Assembly (NCBI GenBank): GCA_023055425.1
Contig: JALGPY010000002.1
Location: forward strand, 155,693,345 to 155,757,344
Direction: 5' to 3'
Length of the DNA: 64,000 bases
From: Linanthus parryae
Lineage: Eukaryota; Streptophyta; Magnoliopsida; Ericales; Polemoniaceae
The first letter of the stretch is position 1; each line of letters starts with the position of its first letter. The notes under the pieces were generated by a model. It was given only the letters and a program-made list of their open reading frames with translations. It searched no databases and was not told the DNA's origin. Both the position numbers and the translations under genes were made by a program. Below are positions 53,641 to 64,000 of this stretch, piece by piece.

Positions 53641-54410
53641 GATATATAAATTTTGAATGAAGATTGTAAATGAATTGTAGTTTAGTAGGAAAGTAAAGAT
53701 AGATTTATTTTATTCTCTTTGTTGTTCTTGTTGGATATAGAAATTAGTTGTAATGAAGATTTGTGATGTTGTGAAAAAAATATGATTCTTCGTGTTCATA
53801 GGAAGGGTGGAGAGTAGTAAGGGTATGCTGCAAATTTGTTTTTTATAATGAATTAAAAAAGGTAAATGGTCATTTAAAACTTAGATATAATCTAACATAT
53901 TGATGTCAAAATGTTAATTCACCCATTTCAGGGTAAATGGTTAAAATGGTGCAAAGCTGAATATTTCAAAACGTAGGGGTGTCAAATGTCTGTTGCCTAA
54001 AAATGGGGGAGCAAAGTATCTTTTACCCTATGATAATAAACTAGACATCAGATTAAAGGAATCTAATAATTATAAATTCGGGAATATGTACTCGCAATTT
54101 ACAAAATTATAATTAACAATTACCTGTAAAGTTCATATATTTATCATAATTCCAAGAAAAAACCGGCGGTGTTACACCTATCTTCAATTATCTTCTAGCG
54201 AATTCAACCACCGGTTCATCATCTATTGAACATAAACCATTTTCTTCCCCCACTCTTCTTTTTTTATTGCTATCTTTCTGTGTGTTGACTATTACTGGTT
54301 TCGAGCACTCGTACTTTGAAAAGAATGAATGAGCAGTTTCGCAAGGTATCTAGCTCCGAATAGTTCGGAGGTTCCAATGGTTTCTGAAAATTTTCGCTGG
54401 CGACCTCTCT
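53641..54410. other. AT-rich intergenic DNA before the LINE
   Basis: No gene is recognised. 'gggtaaatggt' (53928-53945) and 'ttttaccct' (54021) might bound a small inverted-repeat element, but the arms are too short to call. The LINE's 5' untranslated region may start around 54240. Confidence 0.4.
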
Positions 54411-55069
54411 GTGGGCTCGTTAGGACAGCGATCTTGGCTGACTGCATCTCGGTTTGTTCCAGTAGCAAGGATGACGGGCTTTGATTCCACAATGGACTTC
54501 GGGAAGTTGACGATTGAAGAGGAAGAAGTAGAAGGTTTTGATAAAGAGTACAGTTTGGCGGCCATTAGAGGAAGAGGACCATGCTTGATCAGTAAGTTTC
54601 TCCTCCCTATTAGGTTCAATATTTGGGCCCTGAAGCTGTTATTCGAAAAGATTTGGCCTAGGGGAGAGGAACTGAGCATACACGAAACAGGTTTCGACAC
54701 TTTCATGTTCCAATTTCCAAGCAAGGAGGTACTGGACATCGTCTTTTCAGGTGGCATGTGGCTCTTCGATGAGAACATCTTATTTTTGAAACATTGGGAT
54801 CTTGATGAAAAGAATGATAAACGTTCCTTTGAAACAATAGGCGTGTGGGTACAAGTGAGGAACTTGTCAATCTACCACCAAACAGATGATGATTTACGCA
54901 AGGTAATTAAGAACATGGGAGAAATCATAGAAAACGACTCAAAGATCTCCTCGGGCCCTGGAGGAGATTTTATGAGGGTTGGGGTTCGATTAAGCCTAAG
55001 CAAACCGCTTCGTAGAGGTAGAAACATTGAAGTTTTGGGGGAGAAAAGGTGGCTAGATTAAAAGTATGA
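54411..55069 (+). pseudogene. LINE ORF1, first part (DUF4283 domain)
   Basis: A 216-codon frame. The real start may be the ATG at 54491 ('MDFGKLTIEEEEVEGFDKEY'). The DUF4283 nucleic-acid-binding domain follows: 'RFNIWALKLLFEKIW', 'FMFQFPSKEVLDIVFSGGMW', 'FETIGVWVQVRNLSIYHQT' and 'RGRNIEVLGEKRWLD'. Plant L1 ORF1 coats the element RNA. The frame stops where the insertion starts. Confidence 0.85.
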
Positions 55070-55601
55070 GTGTATGTTAAGAAACGTAAATTACACATTT
55101 TAGTATGTTATTGAACTCTTTATAACTTACTTTTATGTGTAACTTGTGTATTATAGCCCTATTTCTAGACTTATGCTTGTTTCTTTTAGTTTGTGTGGAA
55201 TTTCCTAATTTTGTAGGAAATATTGCGTTTTGGAATTCAAGGAAATATTCCACAAAACTTAAGAGGCGATTCATTGGAGATTAGGAGGGACAAAAGACAT
55301 GAAGAATGTACTTGGAGCGCTTGATCAGAAGAATAGTGAAGATTTGAGAGGCCAAGATTGAAGACAAAGAAAGTTAGAAGGTCAAAGTTACATCAAAGGG
55401 GCTTATTTGAAGATAAATTAACGGATTGGGGATTAAGTTCAAGGTTACATTTTAAAGAGCTAATTTGAAGCATCTCTACCGGATGGGGGTTTAATTGCAA
55501 TTTTCTCAACGTTTTAAGAGGCAAGGGGGTATTTTAAAAGCTTCTAGCAAACAAAGTGGGAGCCGAGTGAAATTATAGTGAAAGGGAGCCCACTCCCACA
55601 C

Positions 55602-55682
<81 letters not shown>

Positions 55683-57069
55683 CTCTCTCCCCGTTGTTGC
55701 ACAAACAGAACCCACGAAATCTCCATGGAAGCTTCGACCAAGCTTCTTCAAACCCAACCCCGGCCTTATTTCTTCACCAAATCAGATGAAATTTGTCCCA
55801 AATTTCTCCCCAATCAATTCTCTACATAGCCCAATCCCTAATTCGGCCCAAGAAGTCACGAAGAGAAAATCCCCAATTCACCTAGGGTTCATGAAGCTTC
55901 CTAAAATCAACAATTGAGAGAAGATTGGTTCAATTCAAAGGTTGAGATGTGTTCTTGGAGGCCAAGAAACCCCTTACCCACTGCCTATATAAGCTAAGGA
56001 CGAAGATTGAAGAAGGAGGCTCTCTATTAACGCAAAAGCTAAGCCGAAATTCGGCCCTCTCTCTCTCTCGGCCTTGGCTAATTCTGGGTTGTTCTTGGTG
56101 TTTCTGAGCTCCTTTTGAGCTATTGCAGAGCCAATAACAACCATAGAGGAGGGAGATTTCGGATTAATCTAGTTCTCATCTCTTATTCTTCATTGTTCTA
56201 AGTTTGTTCTTCATTTTTGGGTTACTTGGCTACTTTTAGTTGATGATTTTGAGTTACTTGGCTATTAGTAGTTGATTTATTGTAGCTTGGAATCAAATTT
56301 AGTAGTTCAAATCAAGTATAGTGACTTTGTTCATCATTTTGAGTTGAAATTGGAGAATAGGTTGTGTATTCTTGAGTTGGAACTTGAATTTAATGAAAAT
56401 GTTCATGAATATGCTTGAAATCTCTTGTGTTTCTCTCTTAGACATGAGTAGCTAATTTTGTTGTTCGTTGAAGTTGATGAATCTAGGTGTGTTGGGTGTA
56501 GATTCAATTGTTAAATCAATGAGTTGAGAAGTTCCTCTTGTGATTCATGATTCAACAAGTGTTGGAATACAAATCCGATTTGTAGCTTCATCTTGTATAT
56601 GGATTCATGCTTGAATACACATACTTGATAGTTGATACAACTTAGTTTTGGATTCCACTAGTGCTCCTCATGAATCATACTTGGATTTGACATTAGAATC
56701 CACACATCTCATTGTAATATCATTTGGGTGTTGGATTCATGCACAACACACTAGATGATTCAACTAAGACCAACTATATCTCAATCCTACAAACTCATCT
56801 CAAGTTTTAGATTCTCTTTAAGTATTTGCTTAGTTTCTTTAAATTTTTCAACAAAATCCTTGCTCCATCAAGTTTCTCTTGGTGGATTTTGAAGCTTGGC
56901 TAGCTATAAATCCTATGAGAAATTTTCCTTCTAATTTGTAGTTAGTTGCTTAGTTTACTAGTTGGCTTAGAGTGTTTATTCGCTTTCCCAATCCTTGTGG
57001 AAATCGACCTTGTTCTTACTCGGCTACTACTTGTAGCGATATCCTATACTTGGGATTATCGATTCAACA
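55070..57069 (+). mobile_element. Probable solo LTR (about 2 kb) inserted in LINE ORF1
   Basis: It begins TG (55077, or a few bases earlier) and ends in CA just before LINE sequence resumes. It encodes nothing. Its last part, 'aatccttgtggaaatcgacc' (56991-57010) followed by 'ggctactacttgtagcgat', is a phrase I associate with the inner end of Tat/Ogre-type gypsy LTRs. Flanks are 'aagta' and 'tcgta' at best, so the target duplication is not firm and the ends are good to within about 10 bases. Confidence 0.55.
55602..55690. repeat. (CT)n microsatellite, about 85 bp
   Basis: A long CT run with two CTGT interruptions near 55636, inside the LTR-like insertion. It creates artefactual Ser/Leu and Arg/Glu frames on both strands. 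Confidence 0.97.
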
Positions 57070-57820
57070 TCGTATCCCAAACTTATGTCAATGGTGCGGT
57101 AGAATTAATCATAAGGGAGTGGATTGTATCTCACGTTCTGATGTGGAGAAGGCTCAAGCTCACCCCGGGTATGGGGATTGGATGTTATTTCGACCTCCAC
57201 CAAAGAAACGACTAGTTGGTGTATTTAACGAGGAACTTGAAGTCCCTGTAGATGTCGAGGAGGGGCTTAATGCTGGTAATGATACAGACGATGAAGTCGA
57301 AGAGATGAACGAGATGAACACAGAGGGGGGCTCCAAGAATGGTTCTACTGATGGGGGGATGCTGGGGATGACAGTGCAATAGAAGGGATGGTGATCTGGG
57401 ATGGGAAGGAAGCAGACATGCAACTCTTCACAAATCCATTAGAATCAACGAAGAGCACCCATCGGCTCTCTTCGGAGGTGAAATCAAAAGGCATCGAAAC
57501 TGCACACGGTCAAAACACAGTGGGTTTAAAATGGAAAATTACCGATGCAAATTTAAGCCCTCAACCAGCTGAGAAGACAAGAAACATACCTTCGGGGTCG
57601 GGGAAGAGGAGCAGGTCAGAATGATGCCGGAAGGGGAGGTACATCATCTGGGTCGGGGGCAGAGGGGCTGGTCGTGGTCGTGGAGGTATGCGAGGAGGCT
57701 GAACAAATCCCATCGGTAGTGATGACCGCTCGGGTAATCCTAAGGGGCGATCCAATGTGCAAACTGACCATTCTGATCATCAGAATCCTACGGTCACTAG
57801 ACAAACTGGTGAATAAATAG
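57070..57820 (+). pseudogene. LINE ORF1, second part (zinc knuckle and acidic/Gly tail)
   Basis: It resumes with 'HRIPNLCQWCGRINHKGVDC', the zf-CCHC_4 knuckle of plant LINE ORF1 (C-X2-C-X4-H-X4-C complete). An acidic Glu/Asp/Asn tract follows (57230-57330), and after frameshifts a Gly/Arg-rich tail (57600-57700). Confidence 0.82.
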
Positions 57821-57870
57821 GCAAGAAGGAGGTTTTTGCTTCGCAGATTCCACCACAGGTAGGTGTCGCA

Positions 57871-60410
57871 ATGAGTCTCCTAAGCTGGAACGTGCGAGGG
57901 CTGGGAAACCTCGTAGCGTTATCTCTCTTTACGATTTAGTGAGGAGACAGAAGCCCAATGTCGTTTTCTTAATGGAAACGAAATAGTATGCAACGAAGAT
58001 GGTTTGAATACAGAATAGACTTGGTTTTCGGAATGGAGTTTTTCACGATTGTGAAAATCGTAGGGGTGGCTTGGCGTTAATGTGGGATGATGAAGTAAGT
58101 TTTTCTCTCACAAGAATGTCCAGGTATTACATCCATTGGGATCTAGACATAAAAAAAGGCACAAGTCGTGGACTTTGTTAACGTATGCACCCTTTTGATC
58201 TACCTTGGTGTGTGATGGGTGATTTTAACGCCTTTACGTCGGTATCTGAAAAGGAAGGAGGAAGTGTAGTCTTATTTATCCAGATAGAAGGTTTTACAGG
58301 GGTTATTAATCGCACACGACTAAGAGATCTTGGTTTTTCGGGTGTCCGATTTACCGGGTCAAATAATCAAGGGGACGGATCAACAATCAGGGAACGACTA
58401 GACAGATGTATGGTTATGGAAAATTGGACGGATATATTTGGCTGCGGTAAGGTGGACCACCTTATAGAAGAAGTTTTCGATCATGTACCACTTCAGGTGG
58501 TTTGGCCGTCGGGTATTCTGCGGAACATCATAGTCAACAGAAGTTTCCAGTCTGAGACTATGTGGCTCCAAGACAATCGGTGTTCTAGTGTGGTTGAAGA
58601 TAACTGGGTTGGAGTCTCCGACTCAGTTAGTGGGAAACTAACCGGGATGGCTTCGGACCTTTCGAGGTTGAATAAGGAAACTTTTGGCAGTGTTAAGGCA
58701 CGGCTTAACAAGTTGAGACACAGACTCTCTCAATTGGCAGAGGTCAACAAACGGCTGCAGCAGTGGCTGAATAACGGGTAACTCGTCAATCTATTCGTCA
58801 GGCTTTACTTCAAGAGAAAGAGATGTCGCGAAAGCGCAGTAGGGAGGTATGGATGAGAAAGGGCGACAAGAATACGGGATTTTTTCATCCGAAAGCGTCA
58901 ATTTGTCGTAACACGAACAAAATAGAGGGTCTAGAAGACGAGCAAGGGCAGTGGTGCACGGAGAAGTCCCAGATTACATCAATTCTGGAACACCATTTTT
59001 GAGGTATTTTCACTTCTACTGATCCACAGCGGGCTGTTATGCGATGATGCCAGGCATAGAGGAACTTGTCTCCCTCGAGCACCGAGCAGCTTTGGACGCA
59101 ATTTTTACCACTGAAGATATCTGGGTGGCTTTGGGTCAGCTTGCCCCGACCAAGGCCCCCGGATCCGATGGCTTTCCTGCTGTATTTTTTCATCGCTTCT
59201 GGCCGATCGTGGGTCACGAAGGGGAGGAGCTCTTCCTGAACGTTCTTAATGGTGAAGGTAGCGTCGCTGACTACAATCGCACTCTCATTCCTTTGATTCC
59301 AAAGGTAAAACAGTTCGAAAAATCATCTGATTTGGGCCCTATCAGTTTATGCTCTATTGTTTATAAGATTGTTACGAAGGCTATGGCTAACCGACTCAAA
59401 AAGTATCTTGGCTCAATTATTTCTGAAAATCAGTCGGCTTTTGTTCCTAGTAGACTGATTTCAGATAATATATTAGTATATTTTGAACATTTGCACTCGA
59501 TGAAGAACAGGAAGAAAGGCAAAATGGGGTACTTAGCTCTCAAAGCTGGTATGAGTAAAGCGTACGATAGAGTGGAATGGGACTTGTTGCGAGCAACAAT
59601 GGAGAGAATGAGATTTGGTTATCGATGGATCAGTCTGGTTACGAAGTGTATCTCCACGGTCAAGTATAGTTTGATTTTTAAAGGTGAATTTCAAGGTCAG
59701 ATTGTACCGGAACGGGGTCTTCGACAGGGTTGTTCCTTATCCCCATACTAATTTCTTCTTGTTAGTGAAACAATATCTCGTCTAACAGCTTCAGTGCAGG
59801 AAAGAACTCTGTCTGGTATGAGGGCATCATGTGGTGGTCCAAAGATTTCTCACCATTTCTTTGCAGATGACAGTCTCCTATTTTCAAAGGCAAAATAAAG
59901 TGAAATCAATATCCTTAAAGAGATTTGCATGATTACGAGGCAGCCTTGGGACAGGTCCTTAATTTGTAGAAGTATTTGGTTATTTTCTCAGAAAAATTGG
60001 ACATGGCATCGAGAATCTCTCTCAGTAATCTATGTGGAGTTCAGCTTGAAGCTCAACATGATGTTTATTTGGGTCTATCAACCCAAATAGGAATAAGCTG
60101 AACAACAAATTTTAGCCCGCTCGTAGAGAAAGTTGCAAAGAAGATGAAGGGATGGAAGGGAGAATCTCTATCAACAATTGCCAAGGAAGTACTAATAAAA
60201 GTAGTAGTACAAGCTATCCCTAACTACACGATGAGTTGTTTCTTGTTACATGTTAAAATTTGTCAGGATCTTGAAAGGGTTGTCGGAAATTTATGGTGGG
60301 GAGGAGACGAACAAAAGAGGAAGATACATTGGGTAGATTGGTCAGATTGAAGGACTACCGTGAAAATGGCGGTTTAGGTTTTGGGGATTTTCAATGCAAC
60401 AACCCCCTTA
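57871..60410 (+). pseudogene. LINE ORF2: endonuclease and partial reverse transcriptase
   Basis: The ATG at 57871 gives 'MSLLSWNVRGLGN', the first endonuclease motif. With frameshifts, 'VVFLMETK' (catalytic Glu) and 'CVMGDFNAFTSVSEKEGG' (58190-58260) follow in a 198-codon open piece (58185-58781). RT is open at 59044-59751: 'QLAPTKAPGSDGFPAVFFHR', 'SENQSAFVPSRLISDNI', '[16 protein letters not shown]' and 'ERGLRQGCSLSPY'. Next is '[15 protein letters not shown]' (about 59853), the catalytic ADD. The later parts are broken and end at 'GLGFGDFQCN' (about 60400). Confidence 0.88.
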
Positions 60411-61277
60411 TCCGGCTTGGGACAAGACCGGGAGGGCGATGCTTAATAGAAGCGGCGGATATCAAAAGCAATACATTTCACAACACTTATTTATATTATT
60501 AAACATCAAACTTAAAGTCTTATACAAACGGTGCTTACTATTACACAACAGTTATCTAATATCATTAGATAGTTTACTGATGACGATCACAGTCTAGGTG
60601 TGTCTCGCGCCCCTTCTATTCCATATCCCAGCTCCTAGACCTGCGGTGGGAAGAACAATCAGAACCGCAGTTTTGAAAGTCAGCAAGAAGTGCTGAGTGA
60701 GATACACCTTAGCGTGTAAACAGGAAAGAACGTATAGACAGATGGGATAAGAGTTAAAAATAACAGTGACAGAGTAGGAGCAAAACAGTTATCAGAGTAC
60801 GCAACAACGAGAACAACAGTGCCGGATAAGAATCATCCCGAGATCGATTTCAAGAACATTTGCTATGCACAGTTACTGGATGTAGAAATGCCAACGGAGG
60901 GCCTCTCAAATAATATCTCTTGCCAACAAAACATAACGTGGAAACTCCCGAATCGGTGTTTCCCGCCGGAGCCAATAAGTCCAAGACTTCAACTAAAAGT
61001 CAGGGGAAACTCCAGAGTCTGTGTTTCCGGCCGGAGCCAACTTTAAACTTAGTCCATGACCACAACAAGTAGTCAAGGGGAACACCAAATTCGGGGTTCC
61101 CGGCCGGAGCCGACTTAGTCCAAGACTATAACAAGTAGTCAAGGGGAACTCCAATGTTTGTGTTCCCCGCCGGAGCCGACAAAGATCCATGACCCAATCA
61201 GTCAAGGTGAACCAAACAGTCAGGCCTATTGACATTGAAGCAGTTTTACGAGTTCCCATTGGCAGTAATGAAGAAAC
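60411..61277. other. Unclassified sequence between LINE J and copia element K
   Basis: No coding region is recognised. 'cccccttatccggcttggga' (60403-60422) followed by further GC-rich DNA may be the edge of a truncated gypsy LTR on the minus strand. A tandem repeat array occupies 60931-61230. Confidence 0.4.
60931..61230. repeat. Tandem repeat array, units of about 65-73 bp, 4 or more copies
   Basis: Each unit ends '(c/g)ccggagcc(a/g)a' (60967, 61031, 61104, 61170) after 'gtgtt(t/c)cc'. Each starts with 'agtcca(a/t)gac…caa…aagtcaaggggaa'. Units diverge by 10-20 percent and vary in length, and a partial fifth unit fades out near 61230. No coding role; the minus-strand frame across it (60993-61379) is a by-product. 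Confidence 0.85.
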
Positions 61278-61947
61278 TGTTGGAAGTTGGATGTTAAATC
61301 CATAGAGAAATGGTGATGTTCTTGTTAGCTTGAAGAAGCTTGAAACCAAGAGCATTATTTGTCCCACATTGTTGCTCAAAGTGGTGGTAGGTGGGTATAT
61401 TTGGTTTCACACACAAGGGTAGTGTACAACTACTAAGGTGCGTGGAGAGCCATGGGTGTTATTGTGTGCCTCGCGCACACACACACACGCGCGCCGCCGC
61501 CGCCTCGCCTCGCCACGCCTCGCCTCGACTCGACTCGGCTCGACTCGGGTCGGGTCGGACTGGACCGGACCGGACCGGGTCGGGTCGAAGGGCGATTTGG
61601 GCGAAATGTCTCGGCGTCTCGCGTACGCGAGGCGACCTGGCGAGAGGTTATGCTACAGCTAATTTTTATTACTCACCAGCTTATTGGGTGATTAATTTAA
61701 ATTAACTGTTTTGACCGTTTTATGTTTTAATGTGGGATTAATGGTCATTAAACGGATTGATTGTCAATCAATTAGATTGATCAGTTTTACCAAAAACTGA
61801 TGGATTAATCTAATTGATATAGTCAGAACGTTTTGATATGGCTAAAATATTATTCTCTCTGGTTTATCTCTAAACACAAAAACTCACTGCTTTCTCTGGC
61901 GAACTGAGGTGCGAGTCGAAGTGATCTTCATCGCTGCTGTAACGAAG
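61278..61947 (+). repeat. 5' LTR of copia element K
   Basis: It starts TGTTGGAAG. The inner end is approximate, placed before 'gatcagagctg', a partial match to the iMet primer site. It contains a GC-rich simple-sequence island (61480-61590). Confidence 0.65.
61478..61590. repeat. GC-rich simple-sequence island in the LTR of element K
   Basis: A (CA)n run leads into (GCC)n, then 'tcgcctcgcc', (GACTC)n and (GACCG)n-like runs. It stands out sharply from the AT-rich surroundings. Confidence 0.9.
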
Positions 61948-62278
61948 AGGATCAGAGCTGTTTTATCCTGGAAGGATCATCGCCGGATCCCAATACAGCG
62001 TAAGTGGGGGCGATTATTTCTTCAAGAGCAGTCAAGCCTTCTTCGCAAGACCTGGCGACTCAGCTGTGTTCGTGTTTTACCTGTTCCATCGTGAACAGAG
62101 GTATGAACTGTTCCTGCTTTTCTTTCAGTTTCTAATTTCTTTGTTATTTGCCTTCTTGATTTGCTCTCTCTATGTTCTTGGTCATGCTTTGTTAATCAAA
62201 TTTTCCCTACTAAAATCGTTAATTTTAGTGCTTTTCACCAACATTCTTGAAGAAATAATTCGTAATTTGTTTAACAAA

Positions 62279-64000
62279 ATGACTACTGAAACTGAGAAAA
62301 CTGTTCCCGGTTCATCTGCTCCTGCCGTGGAAATTGATTGGGCCACTTATACGTTTCCACAAGCTGTTGAATTGACTGGTTTACCAGAAAAATTCAACGG
62401 TGGTGTTGGCTTTTCTCGTTGGCAGAAAAAGCTGAAATTGTGGTTAACTATAAAGGGTTTATGGCCAGTTGTGGAGTATGAGAAACCAGTGGTGGATCAA
62501 GAAAAGCCTGATTCCATTAAGGCCTTTGCGAAGTGGACTGAAAAAGACGGAGTGGCTAGAGCGGCAATTCTTGCTGCTCTGTCGAATACTCTGTTTGATG
62601 TTTATTCATCAGATTCATTCACTGCAAAGCTTTTATGGGAAAAGCTGAATGAGACACATAATACTGACTCACAAGGTCTGGAAAAATATTCTGTGTCTAA
62701 ATTTCTTGATTTCAAACTGGTGGACAATAAGTCCATGACTGAGCAGGTGCACGAGTTTGAGATGATTGTGCATGCTTTGAAGGAATCCGGTATGGATCTT
62801 CCTGAAAAGTTTCTGGTTATGTGTGTGATTGAGAAGCTCCCAAAGTCTTGGGAAGATTTTTGTCTCTCCCTGAAAAGACAGAAAGGAGAAATCACCTGGA
62901 CTAACCTCATGCTTGACATCTCGGTGCAAGAGCAACACAAGTCCAAACAAGGACATGTGATGCCAACTGAACCGGGTAGTGCGAAGGTGAATGTTGTTAC
63001 TGCTGGAAAGAAAAGGAAAAACACTGTTAAGAAGGATGAAAATGATAAGCCAAAAGATGATAAACCAAAAGATGACACGGTCAAGGCCAAGAAACCAAAG
63101 GGAAGCAAATCTTGTTGGGTTTGTGGACAGGTTGGACACTTCAGTAAGGGCTGCCCAAATAAGAAATCAAAGAAAACCAATGTGGTAGCACAAGCAAATA
63201 TGGTGCTTGGAACCACGAGTGAGGCTGTGGTGAACATGGTTGTTGGTGAAGCTTCTGCTTCTGAAACCGACACTGGCCGGTATGTTACCTACAACCCTGA
63301 GCTATTTTCCACATATCTGTCTAACGAATGGTTGATTGATACTGGAGCTAATGTGCATGTTTGTGCTGATATTAGTTTATTTGTATCTTATCAACAGAGT
63401 AGTGGCATGACAGTGACGATGGGGAACGCCAATGCTGCACAAGTGCTTGGATTAGGAAACGTGGACCTAAAGTTTCCTTCGGGTCGTATCCTGTCCCTGA
63501 CAAGAGTGCATCATGTTCCTTCTGTTCGTAGAAATATAATAAGTGGAAGCCGTTTAGTGGCTAGCAGTTTTGAGATTTCTTTTAAATGTAATAAAGTAGT
63601 CCTTATTCATACTGGTACCTTCTTTGGCAAGGGCTATTTGTCCAATGGTTTATTTGTAATAAATGTTGAACCCGTTTTGGGAAATTTAGCTAATGGTATT
63701 GTTCCTTCTGTTAATAGTGTTGAATCATCAAATTTGCGGCATGCTAGACTTGGTCATTTAAATTTTGGTGCTCTAAAGAATATGATGAATTTAGAGTTGA
63801 TACCAAAGCACACCATAGAAAAGAATTATAAATGTCAAGTATGTGTGTCTGCTAAACAAACAAGGAAACCTTTTCATAGTGTTGAAAGGGATTCAGACTT
63901 GATAGATTTAGTGCACACGGACATTTGTGAGTTTGGTGGTGTGTTGACAAAGGACCAATGTAGATATTTCATTACTTTTATAGATGATTGTAGTAGATAT
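62279..64000 (+). CDS. Copia gag-pol polyprotein (partial: gag, zinc knuckle, protease, start of integrase)
   Basis: 574 codons, fully open, cut by the window end. Gag fills residues 1-270: 'FNGGVGFSRWQKKLKLWLTI', 'LWEKLNETHNTDS' and 'FEMIVHALKESGMDLPEKFL' are the usual UBN2/gag blocks. A Lys/Asp repeat (250-275) leads to the knuckle 'CWVCGQVGHFSKGC' (279-292), with all four ligands. The protease active site is 'WLIDTGANVHVC' (351-362). GAG-pre-integrase has 'LRHARLGHLN' and 'CQVCVSAKQTRKPF'. The integrase core starts with 'VHTDICEFGG' (Asp 548) and 'FITFIDDCSRY'. The ATG was chosen because gag homology begins soon after it and it follows the primer-like site by about 320 bases. Long antisense frames here are shadows. 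Confidence 0.93.
   Translation, partial: MTTETEKTVPGSSAPAVEIDWATYTFPQAVELTGLPEKFNGGVGFSRWQKKLKLWLTIKGLWPVVEYEKPVVDQEKPDSIKAFAKWTEKDGVARAAILAALSNTLFDVYSSDSFTAKLLWEKLNETHNTDSQGLEKYSVSKFLDFKLVDNKSMTEQVHEFEMIVHALKESGMDLPEKFLVMCVIEKLPKSWEDFCLSLKRQKGEITWTNLMLDISVQEQHKSKQGHVMPTEPGSAKVNVVTAGKKRKNTVKKDENDKPKDDKPKDDTVKAKKPKGSKSCWVCGQVGHFSKGCPNKKSKKTNVVAQANMVLGTTSEAVVNMVVGEASASETDTGRYVTYNPELFSTYLSNEWLIDTGANVHVCADISLFVSYQQSSGMTVTMGNANAAQVLGLGNVDLKFPSGRILSLTRVHHVPSVRRNIISGSRLVASSFEISFKCNKVVLIHTGTFFGKGYLSNGLFVINVEPVLGNLANGIVPSVNSVESSNLRHARLGHLNFGALKNMMNLELIPKHTIEKNYKCQVCVSAKQTRKPFHSVERDSDLIDLVHTDICEFGGVLTKDQCRYFITFIDDCSRY

Larger units (their letters stand above)
54411..60410 (+). mobile_element. L1-type LINE J, 3'-truncated, split by an LTR-like insertion
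   Basis: ORF1 (DUF4283 and Cys/His knuckle) is interrupted at about 55070 by about 2.0 kb of unrelated DNA and resumes near 57070. ORF2 follows from 57871 with endonuclease and RT. The element breaks off near 60410, after the RT thumb region, before zf-RVT and RNase H. It is related to the minus-strand LINE at 34140 ('KAPGSDGFPAVFF' against 'KAPGIDGFPALFF'), but more decayed and retaining the opposite end. Confidence 0.88.
61278..64000 (+). mobile_element. Copia element K, intact as far as visible, runs off the window
   Basis: A 5' LTR from TGTTGG (61278) to about 61947, a primer-like 'atcagagctg' (61951), a leader and one open gag-pol frame from 62279 to the window end with no stop or frameshift. 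The 3' part is outside the window. This is the only element here whose coding region is undamaged over everything visible. Confidence 0.9.

Noticed and set aside
53859..54029. Small MITE bounded by gggtaaa/tttaccc
   Set aside because: Terminal matches are only about 7 bases and no target duplication is visible; chance is likely in AT-rich DNA.
55506..55829. Arg/Glu-repeat and Ser/Leu-repeat frames on both strands
   Set aside because: They are translations of the (CT)n microsatellite.
60931..61230. CRISPR-like spaced repeats
   Set aside because: The whole unit repeats, with no constant-repeat/variable-spacer structure, and the DNA is plant nuclear.
62602..63273. 223-codon minus-strand open frame (and 62669-63139)
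   Set aside because: It lies antisense to the intact copia gag-pol and has a Phe/Ser/Cys-rich composition with no domain. It is a shadow of the real frame.

Overview
This window is repeat-dominated nuclear DNA from a flowering plant, most likely a dicot. It is AT-rich. Nearly every recognisable protein is a fragment of a plant retrotransposon: Ty1/copia including the SIRE-like type, Ty3/gypsy chromovirus-like and Athila/Tat-like types, and L1-type LINEs with a plant RNase H. I see one convincing host gene, an intron-less F-box gene at 44677-45729 (minus strand). I see no rRNA or tRNA genes and no CRISPR. The species cannot be named from the sequence.

Layout. 1-5864: intergenic DNA with a long-TIR DNA element (1520-2374) and a solo SIRE-type LTR (3454 to about 4940, minus). 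5865-9700: badly decayed copia element (plus), joined nose to nose to a second copia element in the opposite orientation (9712-14365, minus). That second element lies inside the LTR of an Athila-like, coding-poor gypsy element (14371-19885, minus). 21325-29789: complete but decayed SIRE-type copia element with both LTRs, gag, pol and a third ORF. 30264-31610: paired copies of an unclassified repeat flanking two related DNA hairpins. 34140-37893: 5'-truncated LINE with nearly intact RT and RNase H (minus). 38917-51645: four small LTR elements (called E, G, F and H here), with H nested in F. 51662-53640: two copia gag fragments. 54411-60410: a LINE (plus) whose ORF1 is split by an insertion that looks like a solo LTR. 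61278-64000: a copia element with a gag-pol frame that is fully open to the window edge, the youngest-looking element here.

The most interesting system is the set of small gypsy derivatives E (1915 bp), F (about 1986 bp without its insert), H (1816 bp) and G (2730 bp). E, F and H have exact 5-bp target duplications. E, F and H carry a Gag-like N-terminus and/or Pro/Gln-rich ORF, and all four keep the last residues of a chromovirus Pol at the polypurine tract; none keeps reverse transcriptase or integrase. Their primer-binding position matches no tRNA I know. In H, E and (imperfectly) F it can pair with LTR sequence about 32-34 nt downstream of a TATA-like motif, at the expected 5' end of the transcript. 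That is the arrangement of Tf1/sushi-type self-primed reverse transcription. The pairing is seen in the sequence; the mechanism is inference.

Reading limits: element boundaries were found by eye from LTR pairs, target duplications, primer sites and homologous peptides. Ends marked 'about' are uncertain. Family names rest on recalled motifs, not on a database search.
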